Shown here one piece after another: positions 1 to 6,798 of a stretch of 11,392 nt of DNA (position 1 is the first letter of the stretch; every line of letters starts with the position of its first letter). The notes below the pieces were generated by a model. That model worked only from the letters and a program-made list of their open reading frames with translations. It searched no databases and was not told the DNA's origin. A program made the translations under genes and the position numbers. Location: positions 1 through 11,392 of the forward strand of contig DBXN01000115.1 in assembly GCA_002309585.1 (NCBI GenBank). The letters run 5' to 3'. The DNA comes from Verrucomicrobia bacterium UBA1211. GTDB lineage: Bacteria > Verrucomicrobiota > Kiritimatiellia > RFP12 > UBA1067.

Positions 1-1361
1 TCCGCTGCTGGGGTCCGATGATGGTGCCCGTCTTCCGGGCATGGGGACTTGACGCGGCGGAGTTCGATCCCGACGCCTTCGCAAGGGGAGAGTTGCCGGA
101 TGTGATTTTCATCACCCAGTCGCCCAACTACGCGCAGGGCGATGTCGAGATGATCTTCCGTGCGGCGGCGGAGGGTGTCCATGTGGTCACGCTCTGTTCG
201 ACCGATCAGTGGAGCGCGGCGATCGCGAAACGGCTCGGTTTCGCATACGACGGCGTCCTGACGATCGGTCCGCCCGAACGGGGGGGAATCCTCTTCCCGA
301 ATTGCCCGAAACTGGTGGACGGGCTGGTGTCCAAACCCCGCCTTGACGCCGCGTTTAAGGAGATCGGCCAATGGCTGCACGGGATGTACCTGACGGGTGA
401 CCGCTGCCTGATGGGGGTGGCGGATATCAGCCAGGGGCGCATCGCCACGGCGGTCGCCCAGTATCCCGTCGGGCGCGGGGCGGTCACGCTCTTCGGGCCG
501 CGGCTCTACGAGAAGCCGGATCTGCCGGTCTGCAAACGGATGCTGCTCAACCTGATCGACCTGCGCGACCCGACGCCGGCGGCGTTGGGGATGCCGTTCA
601 TCTATCATCCCGATCCCCCTGGGGGCAAGCCCTACTTCGAGCTGCGCGTGCCGGGCACGCGCGACGAGTATCTGACCGAGGCGCGGCCGAAGGACCACAT
701 CTGGCATCTGGGACTCTTCTTCTCGTGGAAGTTCATCAACGGCTGCAACTTCTGGGAGCCGAATCCGCATGGCGCGACGCGGGTGGTCTCCCATCGGGAG
801 GAAAAGACGGCGTCCGGCGCCCGTTTCACCGCCGAATTGGCCTACGCGCTGGACGGCCGCGTGATCCTGCGTGAGAACCGTACGGTGAACGCGACACTCC
901 GTCCGGACGGCAACTACGCGTTCGACTGGACGGGCCGTTTCGAGGCGTTGGACGATCTCGCGTTCACCGCCAGCAAGCCCGAATGGGATAAGGAGAAGGG
1001 AACCTGCAACGGGAACGGTTATGCGGGCATCTCCGCGCGCCTGGCGAAGAATGCGGCGTTCGCCTACACCTACACGAACGCGCTCGGTTCGGTTGACGCG
1101 CGATGCTATGGCGACAGCTCGCCGCGCATCGATGTCTACGCGAAATCGAAGCGCTCGGGCGAAACCACGCGGCTTTCGTTCATCGCCGACAAGCCGACCG
1201 TCAACTACACCCTGCATTGGCCGGAGCGGAATGACGGTGACGGCTTCCACTTCATCGCCTTCCCGGAGATGTTCAACACGACGCTTCAGATGAAGAAGGG
1301 CGAGAAGCGGGATTTCCACTACACCGTTGAGGTTGTGAAAGATGCCGCGCCTGTCCGATAG
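1..1361 (+). CDS. Two-domain protein: uncharacterised alpha/beta domain + DUF6807 (PmoA-like), 5' end cut off
   Basis: The reading frame is open from the window edge (codons from nt 3), and the alignment to the next gene begins immediately, so the true start lies upstream. By comparison with that paralogue about 80 residues are missing. The first ATG seen (nt 18) falls inside the conserved domain. The N-terminal part (to about nt 563) matches residues 79-271 of the next protein, with shared blocks such as AEFDP, PDVIF, YAQG, NCPKL, HGMYLTGD and LLNLIDL. From about nt 591 the protein becomes a DUF6807/PmoA-like beta-rich domain, recognised by a KPYF block and the histidine-rich KDHIWHLGLFFSW...NFWE block (nt about 690-765). 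The family name derives from a methane-oxygenase annotation, but members cluster with sugar-degradation genes in Planctomycetes and Verrucomicrobia and their reaction is unknown. It is the first visible gene of a + strand operon, 32 nt before the next start. Whether it is secreted cannot be seen. Family assignment is fairly sure; function is unknown. Confidence 0.8.
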   Translation, partial: RCWGPMMVPVFRAWGLDAAEFDPDAFARGELPDVIFITQSPNYAQGDVEMIFRAAAEGVHVVTLCSTDQWSAAIAKRLGFAYDGVLTIGPPERGGILFPNCPKLVDGLVSKPRLDAAFKEIGQWLHGMYLTGDRCLMGVADISQGRIATAVAQYPVGRGAVTLFGPRLYEKPDLPVCKRMLLNLIDLRDPTPAALGMPFIYHPDPPGGKPYFELRVPGTRDEYLTEARPKDHIWHLGLFFSWKFINGCNFWEPNPHGATRVVSHREEKTASGARFTAELAYALDGRVILRENRTVNATLRPDGNYAFDWTGRFEALDDLAFTASKPEWDKEKGTCNGNGYAGISARLAKNAAFAYTYTNALGSVDARCYGDSSPRIDVYAKSKRSGETTRLSFIADKPTVNYTLHWPERNDGDGFHFIAFPEMFNTTLQMKKGEKRDFHYTVEVVKDAAPVR

Positions 1362-1393
1362 GTTGGCGGATGATGCAAATCAAGGGAGGAATC

Positions 1394-2965
1394 ATGAATC
1401 ATACAGTTGTCCGTTTGATCGTTCCGCTGTTGGCGGGAAGTTGGACCGTTATGGCGCAGGCCGCCGATACTGTGCCGCGCTCTTTTTCTGAAGAGGTGGA
1501 GCGCTATCTCGCCGTCCATCCCGTGGCGGGGCTTGACAGCTACGCCGATTTCTGCACGCTCGTGGCGCAGCCAGTCGCGCGGGGCGAGGTCGATGCCACC
1601 GTGCAGCCCGCCCACAAGGCGAAGAAGATTCGGTTCTGGGGCGCGTTGGAACATCTCGCGCTTTTCAAGACGTGGGGCCTCGACGTGGCGGAGTTCGATC
1701 CGGTGGAGGCGGCGAAGGGCATCTACCCCGATGTGATCTTCTGCCATCTGGATCCCGGTTACGCGCAGGGTGCGGTGGATCGGATTCTCGACGCCGTGCG
1801 CCACGGTACGCACTTTGTCACGCTGCAGAACACAGACCGGTGGAGTGAGACGATCGCCATGCGGCTCGGCCACACCTACGGCGGCGTGTTGACCGCGCCC
1901 CCGTCCGCGCAGGGCGGAGTCTTCTTCAAGAATTGTCCGAAGCTCTTCGCGGGATTTCCGGAGGGACGGTTGGACGCACCGCTCTTCGGGTTCGTCGGGC
2001 CGTCCCGCCACGGCATGTACCTTACGGGTGACAAGTGCCTCTTGGGCGTGGCCGATACGCATAGGTGCCGCATCGCGACATCGATTGCGCAGTACACCTA
2101 CGGAAAGGGCGCTGTGACCCTCGTGGGGCCGTGCGTCAATCCCTTCTCCGCGAAGGAGATGAACGATCCTGTCTATAAGCGGCTGCTGCTGAATCTGATC
2201 GATCTGTTGCCCGCCGTTGAGTCAGAAAAACCGTTCGATGTGTTGCTCTACACCCGCTGGAAGTGGCATCGCGATCCCAAGACCGGCGCCGTCGGTCCGC
2301 AAGGTTCGTTCCATCATTTCTCCACCGAGACCGGCGCGGGCCAGATGGCGAAGTACTTCACGGCGAAGGGCCGGACGGTGAAGGTGAGCGACGATCCCGC
2401 GATCTTCCGCTCGGAAGCGTTCCGCCGCTGTCCGTGCGTGGTTCTCGCCTGCGCGAACGAGGAACTGTTCGAAACCGAATCCCAGCGCGAGGCATTCTAT
2501 GCTTGGGCGAAGGCGGGCGGCGGGACGCTCGTGTTGCACTCCGCAAGCAACTGTGAGATCGGTTCTCCCGCGTGGCGGGATTTCCTGGGCGGGACCTTCC
2601 TCTTTCACTATCCGAAGCACATGCCGGTGCCGTTCACCGAGGCGGACCGCACCCATCCCGCGATCGCCTGTCTGCCGCAGGACTATGTGTGGGCGGATGA
2701 CGAGATTTATGTCAACGAGATGGTGCCCGGTGCGGTGAAGCCGGTCCTCAGCTGTCGCGCCGACAAGATGCCGGAAGAGATGCAGGCTTGGCTCAAACAG
2801 AAGGGGCGGACCGCCGAGAACGGCCGCCATATCCTGGAGTGGACCAAGGATTACGGCAAGGGCCGCGTTTACTACTCCGCGCTCGGTCATAACGCGGCGG
2901 ATTTTGCGAAACCAGAGTTTTTGGAACATCTTTATCAGGCCGCTCTTTGGACGGCGGGAAAGTAA
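1394..2965 (+). CDS. Secreted two-domain protein with C-terminal ThuA-like domain
   Basis: The start at 1394 is chosen over the in-frame ATG at 1370 because GGGAGGA lies just before it and a clear signal peptide begins there (hydrophobic core about residues 6-19, likely cleavage after AQA or AQAA, residues 21-24). The protein is 523 aa. Residues about 79-271 form an alpha/beta domain homologous to the N-terminal part of the preceding protein. Residues about 281-521 are ThuA-like (PF06283), a glutamine-amidotransferase-like fold. Recognisable blocks are the opening strand FDVLLYTRWKWH, the GGGTLVLHSAS turn with H382, WRDFLGG, THPA at 420-423 and the closing GKGRVYYSALGHN (488-500). ThuA was named in rhizobial trehalose utilisation, where it is linked to 3-keto-sugar metabolism; the exact reaction of most homologues is not known. 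The isomerase gene follows after 18 nt, so co-transcription is likely. I infer a periplasmic role in handling an oxidised or modified sugar. Confidence 0.85.
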   Translation: MNHTVVRLIVPLLAGSWTVMAQAADTVPRSFSEEVERYLAVHPVAGLDSYADFCTLVAQPVARGEVDATVQPAHKAKKIRFWGALEHLALFKTWGLDVAEFDPVEAAKGIYPDVIFCHLDPGYAQGAVDRILDAVRHGTHFVTLQNTDRWSETIAMRLGHTYGGVLTAPPSAQGGVFFKNCPKLFAGFPEGRLDAPLFGFVGPSRHGMYLTGDKCLLGVADTHRCRIATSIAQYTYGKGAVTLVGPCVNPFSAKEMNDPVYKRLLLNLIDLLPAVESEKPFDVLLYTRWKWHRDPKTGAVGPQGSFHHFSTETGAGQMAKYFTAKGRTVKVSDDPAIFRSEAFRRCPCVVLACANEELFETESQREAFYAWAKAGGGTLVLHSASNCEIGSPAWRDFLGGTFLFHYPKHMPVPFTEADRTHPAIACLPQDYVWADDEIYVNEMVPGAVKPVLSCRADKMPEEMQAWLKQKGRTAENGRHILEWTKDYGKGRVYYSALGHNAADFAKPEFLEHLYQAALWTAGK

Positions 2966-2983
2966 CGTGGAAAGGAATGCATC

Positions 2984-3832
2984 ATGAACGTAGGCGTTTT
3001 TCTCTGTCTTGAACCCTATACCTCGCTTGAAAACAATCTCCGTCTCGCGCACGAGTACGGTTTTACCCATGCGGACATCACCGACACCCATTCCGGCGGG
3101 AGCATGTTCGCCAGCGCGGGTCTTTCCGCCTCGGTGAGTTTGGATGACAATCCATACGAGGTGCGGCGGACCTTCGAACGGAACGGCATGACGATCATGA
3201 CCCTCAGCGCGCACGCGTTGCTGCTGGAGCCCTCCTCACCCGCGAATTTCGCGACGGCCGAGATCATGAAGGCGATCAAGTTCGCCGCCGGCGCGGGCAT
3301 CGAGTATGTGATCACCACCGAGACCTTCGCCAAGAGCGAATGGGCGAAATCCCTCACCTACAAGGAGAAGGTCTTTACCGCCGCGGAGAAGCTTTACAAT
3401 CCCTGCCGGATGGCGGCGGATTACGGCATCAAACTCTGCCTGGAGCAGCACGGCCCGCTAACCGATACCATTGACGGCATCGCCGATATCATGGACCGGC
3501 TTGGCAACCCCGATTCGTTGGGCGTGAACCTCGATACCGGCAACAGCTGGCTCGGCGGGAGCAACCCCGTGGACCTCGCGAAGAAGTACCACGACAAGAT
3601 CTACCACATCCACTGGAAGGATCTGGGGGAGGAGTGGATCCCGAAACGCGGGACGATCTTCGGTTGCGGCTTCTCGACGATCGAGGTCGGAACCGGGTGC
3701 ATTGACATCGCCGGCGTGATCGAGATCCTGAAGGACAACCCGAACATCAAGTATTCGACGCTTGAGGTGGGTGGTAACGCTGAACTGCTCCGCAAGAGCG
3801 CGAAGTACATCGAAGACCGCTGGAACGCCTAA
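2984..3832 (+). CDS. Sugar phosphate isomerase/epimerase, xylose-isomerase-like TIM barrel
   Basis: This 282-aa protein has the length and strand pattern of the xylose-isomerase-like TIM-barrel family (PF01261), which isomerises or epimerises free or phosphorylated sugars and keto-sugars with a divalent metal. Likely metal ligands are E154 (CLEQHG), D184 (VNLDTGN), H210 (YHIHWKD) and E261 (STLEVGG), in the usual order on successive strands. No signal peptide is seen, so it should be cytoplasmic, unlike the gene before it. An AAAGGA ribosome site lies about 7 nt before the ATG, and the gene starts 18 nt after the ThuA-like gene, indicating an operon. Association of such isomerases with ThuA and DUF6807 genes is common in PVC bacteria. 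Substrate cannot be told from sequence; inosose or 3-keto-sugar conversion are both possible. Confidence 0.85.
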   Translation: MNVGVFLCLEPYTSLENNLRLAHEYGFTHADITDTHSGGSMFASAGLSASVSLDDNPYEVRRTFERNGMTIMTLSAHALLLEPSSPANFATAEIMKAIKFAAGAGIEYVITTETFAKSEWAKSLTYKEKVFTAAEKLYNPCRMAADYGIKLCLEQHGPLTDTIDGIADIMDRLGNPDSLGVNLDTGNSWLGGSNPVDLAKKYHDKIYHIHWKDLGEEWIPKRGTIFGCGFSTIEVGTGCIDIAGVIEILKDNPNIKYSTLEVGGNAELLRKSAKYIEDRWNA

Positions 3833-3851
3833 GCCGCGTCAGAACGGATCA

Positions 3852-3890
3852 GTTGAGGGTTCTCGCAACCCTCAACGCTCAACCCTCAAC
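3852..3890. terminator. Hairpin with an extra copy of one arm between convergent genes
   Basis: GTTGAGGGTT (3852-3861) and AACCCTCAAC (3867-3876) form a perfect 10-bp stem with a 5-nt loop CTCGC. A second copy of the right arm, AACCCTCAAC, follows at 3881-3890, so two mutually exclusive hairpins are possible. The element fills the 62-nt gap between the convergent stops of the isomerase (3832) and kdsD (3895), where a bidirectional terminator is expected. Neither side has a proper T tract, so it may act as a transcript-end stabiliser rather than an intrinsic terminator. Confidence 0.5.
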
Positions 3891-3894
3891 CGTA

Positions 3895-4875
3895 CTACAG
3901 TACTTTCATCTTCGGCAGATCCTGGATGTCGACACATCCCGCGAGCCGGTTGTCGGCATCGACAACCGGCAGGTCGTCGATCTTGTACTTCTCGAAGACG
4001 CGCAGGACATCGACCGCAAAGGCGGAATCGGATACCGAGACGGGGTGGGGGGTCATGACGTGGGTGATCGGGCTGGAGAGGGAGGCGCCGTCAATCGAGA
4101 GGTGGCGGCGTAGGTCACCGTCGGTGAAGATGCCGGCGAGTTTTCCGTCTGCGGTTTCGATCAGGGCGGCACCGCTCTTCGCGGAGGTCATCGCCATGAT
4201 CGCATCCATGATGGTGGCGTCCTCTTTCAGGATAGCGACCCGGTCCCCGCTGCGCATGATGTCCTTCACGCGCAGAACCAGCGCGCGGCCGATCGCACCC
4301 GCGGGATGGAGGCGGGCATAGTTCTCTTTGCGGAAGTTCCGCACATCGATCAGCACCATCGCCAACGCGTCGCCGACGGCCAGCGTCGCGGTCGTGCTGG
4401 TGGTGGGGGCCATCCCGAAAGGACAGGCCTCTTTCCCGATGGTGACACAGAGCACGCAGTCGCTGAGCCGCGCGAGGGTGTTTTCGGGTTTGCCGACCAC
4501 GGCGACCACTTTGATGCCGAGACGGCGGACCGCAGGGATCAGTTTGATGATTTCGTCCGATTCCCCGGAGAAGCTGAGGGCGAGCAGGAGGTCGTTCTCG
4601 GCGATGATTCCCAGATCGCCATGCATCGCCTGAATCGGGTTCATCACTACGCTGGTCGTTCCCGTGCTGGCCAGTGTCGCTGAGAGTTTTTCGGCGATGT
4701 GGAGATTCTTGCCGACACCGGAGACCACGATTTTTCCACCCTTGCCAAGGGCTTCAAGGATCATTTCGACCGTCTGGACAAAACCGTCACCCAACGCATC
4801 CCGGGCGATCTGGAGCCCCTCGATCTCGACATCCATCACCTCGCGCGCCCGTTTTAAAATCGCTTGCTTATCCAT
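3895..4875 (-). CDS. kdsD: Arabinose-5-phosphate isomerase (KpsF/GutQ family)
   Basis: This enzyme interconverts D-ribulose 5-phosphate and D-arabinose 5-phosphate, the first step of KDO synthesis for lipopolysaccharide. It is cytoplasmic. The 326-aa length is almost that of E. coli KdsD (328). An N-terminal SIS domain (about residues 30-180) carries GVGKNLHIAEK, the MHGDLG block and SFSGESDE. Two CBS domains follow (about 203-262 and 268-326) with VKDIM, FTDGDLRR and ITHVMTP. The four residues implicated in E. coli catalysis have counterparts at a constant offset of three: K56, E108, E149 and H190 (LHPAGAIG). A purine-rich GAGGCGAGAGA stretch precedes the ATG. It stands alone here, with no other KDO genes, converging on the sugar operon and diverging from the DUF4832 gene. 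Sugar-alcohol-linked GutQ-like paralogues have the same architecture, so the symbol rests on family, not on pathway context. Confidence 0.93.
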   Translation of the reverse strand: MDKQAILKRAREVMDVEIEGLQIARDALGDGFVQTVEMILEALGKGGKIVVSGVGKNLHIAEKLSATLASTGTTSVVMNPIQAMHGDLGIIAENDLLLALSFSGESDEIIKLIPAVRRLGIKVVAVVGKPENTLARLSDCVLCVTIGKEACPFGMAPTTSTTATLAVGDALAMVLIDVRNFRKENYARLHPAGAIGRALVLRVKDIMRSGDRVAILKEDATIMDAIMAMTSAKSGAALIETADGKLAGIFTDGDLRRHLSIDGASLSSPITHVMTPHPVSVSDSAFAVDVLRVFEKYKIDDLPVVDADNRLAGCVDIQDLPKMKVL

Positions 4876-4915
4876 TCTCTCGCCTCATTTCCGCATTCGT
4901 CAAAAAACAGCCGTT

Positions 4916-4924
4916 AGTGTATCA
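4916..4924 (-). promoter_or_regulatory. Candidate extended -10 promoter for kdsD
   Basis: On the - strand TGATACACT reads as an extended -10 (TG, one base, then TACACT, four of six matches to the sigma-70 consensus). The -35 position, 17 bp upstream, holds only TTTATC, which is poor but tolerable with an extended -10. Transcription would start near 4909 and give a leader of roughly 30 nt. Pattern match only. Confidence 0.35.
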
Positions 4925-5023
4925 AACGGGACGGGGACGATAAAGGGTAAAAGTCCGGGACGGACGCCAAAATCCGATTCCTCCCCTTGGTTGCCCCAAT
5001 TCCATGGGGGTGGAAGATTGTCC

Positions 5024-5053
5024 TTGCGTTTTCTTGAGCGGCAACGTCATAAT
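5024..5053 (+). promoter_or_regulatory. Candidate promoter for the DUF4832 gene
   Basis: TTGCGT (5024-5029) and CATAAT (5048-5053), with an 18-bp spacer, resemble sigma-70 -35 and -10 hexamers. The -10 matches five of six consensus bases, the -35 only three of six. A start near 5060 would leave a very short leader ending in the ribosome site AAGGGAG (about 5062-5068), so the true start could lie slightly upstream. The A/T-rich tract stands out from its GC-rich surroundings. Confidence 0.3.
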
Positions 5054-5073
5054 AATAAAAAAAGGGAGCGTTT

Positions 5074-6525
5074 ATGGAAAAGTCGATCGGTACGCCGGTT
5101 CCGAAAACAACGGGGAAAAAAGTTGTGTCGCGATTTAAGACGCAGGTGTGGGCCGTACCCCTGGCCGTCGGGCTGATCTTCGTCGCGTGCGCCCTGTCGG
5201 CCCAGATTTCTCTGCCCTATGAGGCGGCCCCACCCGATAATCCCTTGAAAGGGTTGGTTCCTTACGCCGGTGAGGATCGGGGCCGGTTTCCGCATTCGAT
5301 GGAGTTCTGCTACATCCCACTTAGCGAATTGGTCATCGGCGAGGCGGAGTATGATTGGCGGCCGCTTGAGAAACGGCTGAATGCGATCGCCGCTCGGCGG
5401 CATCAGGCGATCTTCCGTGTCTGGATGGAGTATCCGGGACATCGCGACGGTATCCCTGCCTATCTTGAGAAACAAGGGGTGAAGGTGACGGAGTGGATGA
5501 ACACCAACACTGCGCCGTTTCCCGCCAAGACCTGCCGTACACCGGATTACGGCGATCGGCGTGTGCGGAAGATGATGACGGATTTTATCGTCGCCATGGG
5601 CTGTGCGTATGACGGTGATCCGAGGATCGGTTTTATCACCGCAGGTCTGCTGGGAACGTGGGGCGAGTGGCATACCTATCCGCGTAATGAGCTGATGGCT
5701 GGCAAGATCGTTCAGACGGAGGTGATGGATGCGTATGAGAAGGCCTTTAAAAAGACGCCGATCCTTTTCCGTTATCCCGCAGGGGAAGGCGCTTATGCCC
5801 ATGCGGCGAATCACTTGCGGCCGTCCGGTTACCATGACGATTCGTTCGCCTGGGCTACGCTCGACACCGGGCGCAAGGAAGACCGGTGGTTCTTTGTGCC
5901 GTCCCTGAACGACGCGGGGCCCCGGGCGGTCGAGAAGTGGAAGAGCTGGCCGATCGGTGGCGAGATACGGCCTGAACTGTGGGGCGATATCTTCGATGAG
6001 CGGCCTAAACATCCCCAAGCGCAGGATTTCGCCGAATGTGTCCGGCAGACGCATGTTACCTGGCTGATGGATACCGGTATGTTCCGGGAAAAAGCTTCAC
6101 CGGATCGTTTCCGGCGAGCGGTGGAACAGGTTCAACGGATGGGTTACGAGTTCCATGTCGCGACCGCCTGCATGACCCGTGCCGCATTGGGGTTCGACCT
6201 CCAGTTGCGGGTGGAGAATCGCGGGGTCGCCCCGTTTTATTACGCATGGGCCGTGGAACTGGGTTGCTTCACCGAAGGCGTACAGACGCCCCTGTGCACT
6301 CTGAAAACCGACTGGAGCTTGCGGGGGATCCTGCCGGGTGAGGCGGCGCGGTATTGGCAAACCCGAATCCCTATGCAATCGGTTCCCCAATCTGCGCGCT
6401 TTTTGGCGGTAAGGGTTGTGAACCCGCTTCCCAACGGACTGCCGTTGGTCTTCGCCAACGCCCGGAATCTCCGGCTCGGTAACGGGTGGTTGCGCGTAAC
6501 CGAATTCCCGCTCGCCACGCCCTGA
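5074..6525 (+). CDS. Secreted or membrane-anchored DUF4832 glycoside-hydrolase-like protein
   Basis: A 483-aa protein with a 23-residue basic N-terminal stretch followed by a hydrophobic segment (about 24-43), giving either a signal peptide cut after LSA (41-43) or an anchor; C39 in FVAC is a weak lipobox. The start is supported by AAGGGAG five nt before the ATG. The mature part begins with the NPLKGLVPY block typical of DUF4832 (PF16116) proteins, which look like TIM-barrel glycosidases followed by a beta-sandwich. RIGFITAGLLGTWGEWHTYP spans residues 184-203; E198 in GEW sits where a strand-4 acid of clan-A glycosidases would be. A second conserved acid is E297 in GGEI. From about residue 355 the protein becomes beta-rich (LQLRVENRGVAPFY), fitting a C-terminal sandwich. 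It appears to be monocistronic. Glycan hydrolysis is plausible but unproven for this family. Confidence 0.8.
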   Translation: MEKSIGTPVPKTTGKKVVSRFKTQVWAVPLAVGLIFVACALSAQISLPYEAAPPDNPLKGLVPYAGEDRGRFPHSMEFCYIPLSELVIGEAEYDWRPLEKRLNAIAARRHQAIFRVWMEYPGHRDGIPAYLEKQGVKVTEWMNTNTAPFPAKTCRTPDYGDRRVRKMMTDFIVAMGCAYDGDPRIGFITAGLLGTWGEWHTYPRNELMAGKIVQTEVMDAYEKAFKKTPILFRYPAGEGAYAHAANHLRPSGYHDDSFAWATLDTGRKEDRWFFVPSLNDAGPRAVEKWKSWPIGGEIRPELWGDIFDERPKHPQAQDFAECVRQTHVTWLMDTGMFREKASPDRFRRAVEQVQRMGYEFHVATACMTRAALGFDLQLRVENRGVAPFYYAWAVELGCFTEGVQTPLCTLKTDWSLRGILPGEAARYWQTRIPMQSVPQSARFLAVRVVNPLPNGLPLVFANARNLRLGNGWLRVTEFPLATP

Positions 6526-6675
6526 CGTTTCATTTGTCCGCATCTTGGATGCAACGCCTCAACATCTTTGGAATTTCAGAATCCGTCAAGGCTAGAATTC
6601 TTGAATACGGGTTCGACATCGTTGCGTAGCCGCGATTGATTTGTGTGCGACAGTATAGAGGACGGAGAGAAAAAT
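6526..6675. other. Intergenic stretch with small hairpins, no gene seen
   Basis: This non-coding stretch follows the DUF4832 stop. It holds a 5-bp hairpin at 6540-6552 (GCATC, TTG, GATGC) and a second at about 6583-6610, where CCGTCAAG pairs with CTTG and ACGG across a 3-nt bulge. Neither is followed by a T run on the + strand, so no clear terminator for the DUF4832 gene is visible. A TATAGA hexamer at 6654-6659 has no -35 at proper spacing. Confidence 0.45.
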
Positions 6676-6784
6676 GAGGCAATTGTAAATCGTTTGAGGG
6701 CAAGGACCGACTCTCGTCCGGATTGCCGGATTTGAGCCGTATAGGGCTACATGCTTGCCTCGGCAGACGCTTTACAATTGCCTC
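6676..6784 (-). terminator. 109-nt nested inverted repeat followed by a T-rich tract on the - strand
   Basis: GAGGCAATTGTAAA (6676-6689) and its exact reverse complement (6771-6784) make a 14-bp stem enclosing 81 nt. Inside, GAGGGCAAG (6696-6704) can pair with CTTGCCTC (6754-6761) with one bulge. Smaller stems lie further in, including AGCC/GGCT and a GAC-GAGA-GTC hairpin (GNRA loop) in the - strand reading. Read from the leucine-rich-repeat gene (stop at 6799), the structure comes 14 nt downstream of the stop and is followed directly by ATTTTTCTC (6675 down to 6667), as in an intrinsic terminator. The enclosed branched region is far larger than a terminator needs, so a structured RNA is an alternative. 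Confidence 0.55.
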
Positions 6785-6798
6785 GGGTGTCCCTCCTC

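Larger units (their letters stand above)
4876..5073. promoter_or_regulatory. Divergent promoter region between kdsD and the DUF4832 gene
   Basis: This 198-bp gap carries the starts of two divergently transcribed genes and no open frame that looks real. Besides the candidate promoters listed separately, it contains a small hairpin at 4953-4965 (GTCCG, 3-nt loop, CGGAC), three copies of GGGACG around 4929-4962 and a short palindrome-like stretch CCCCA...TGGGG at about 4995-5010. None matches an operator I recognise. Confidence 0.5.

Noticed and set aside
1319..3214. Long open frames on the - strand opposite the ThuA-like gene (1319-2062 and 2222-3214)
   Set aside because: They lie antisense to genes with clear domains, are Arg/His-rich as expected of a shadow frame in GC-rich DNA, and show no family motif or ribosome site.
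5047..6054. Long - strand open frame opposite the DUF4832 gene
   Set aside because: Its composition is typical of an antisense shadow and the + strand frame has signal peptide, ribosome site and family motifs.
6674..6688. Tiny frame ATG AGG CAA TTG TAA preceded by a purine-rich stretch, resembling a leader peptide
   Set aside because: No gene follows on the + strand for it to regulate, no promoter with good spacing is visible, and the bases are explained by the inverted repeat arm.
6676..6784. Integron attC site or small transposon (MITE) as an explanation of the inverted repeat
   Set aside because: The attC core-site ends (RYYYAAC/GTTRRRY) are absent, there is no integrase, and no target-site duplication flanks the arms.
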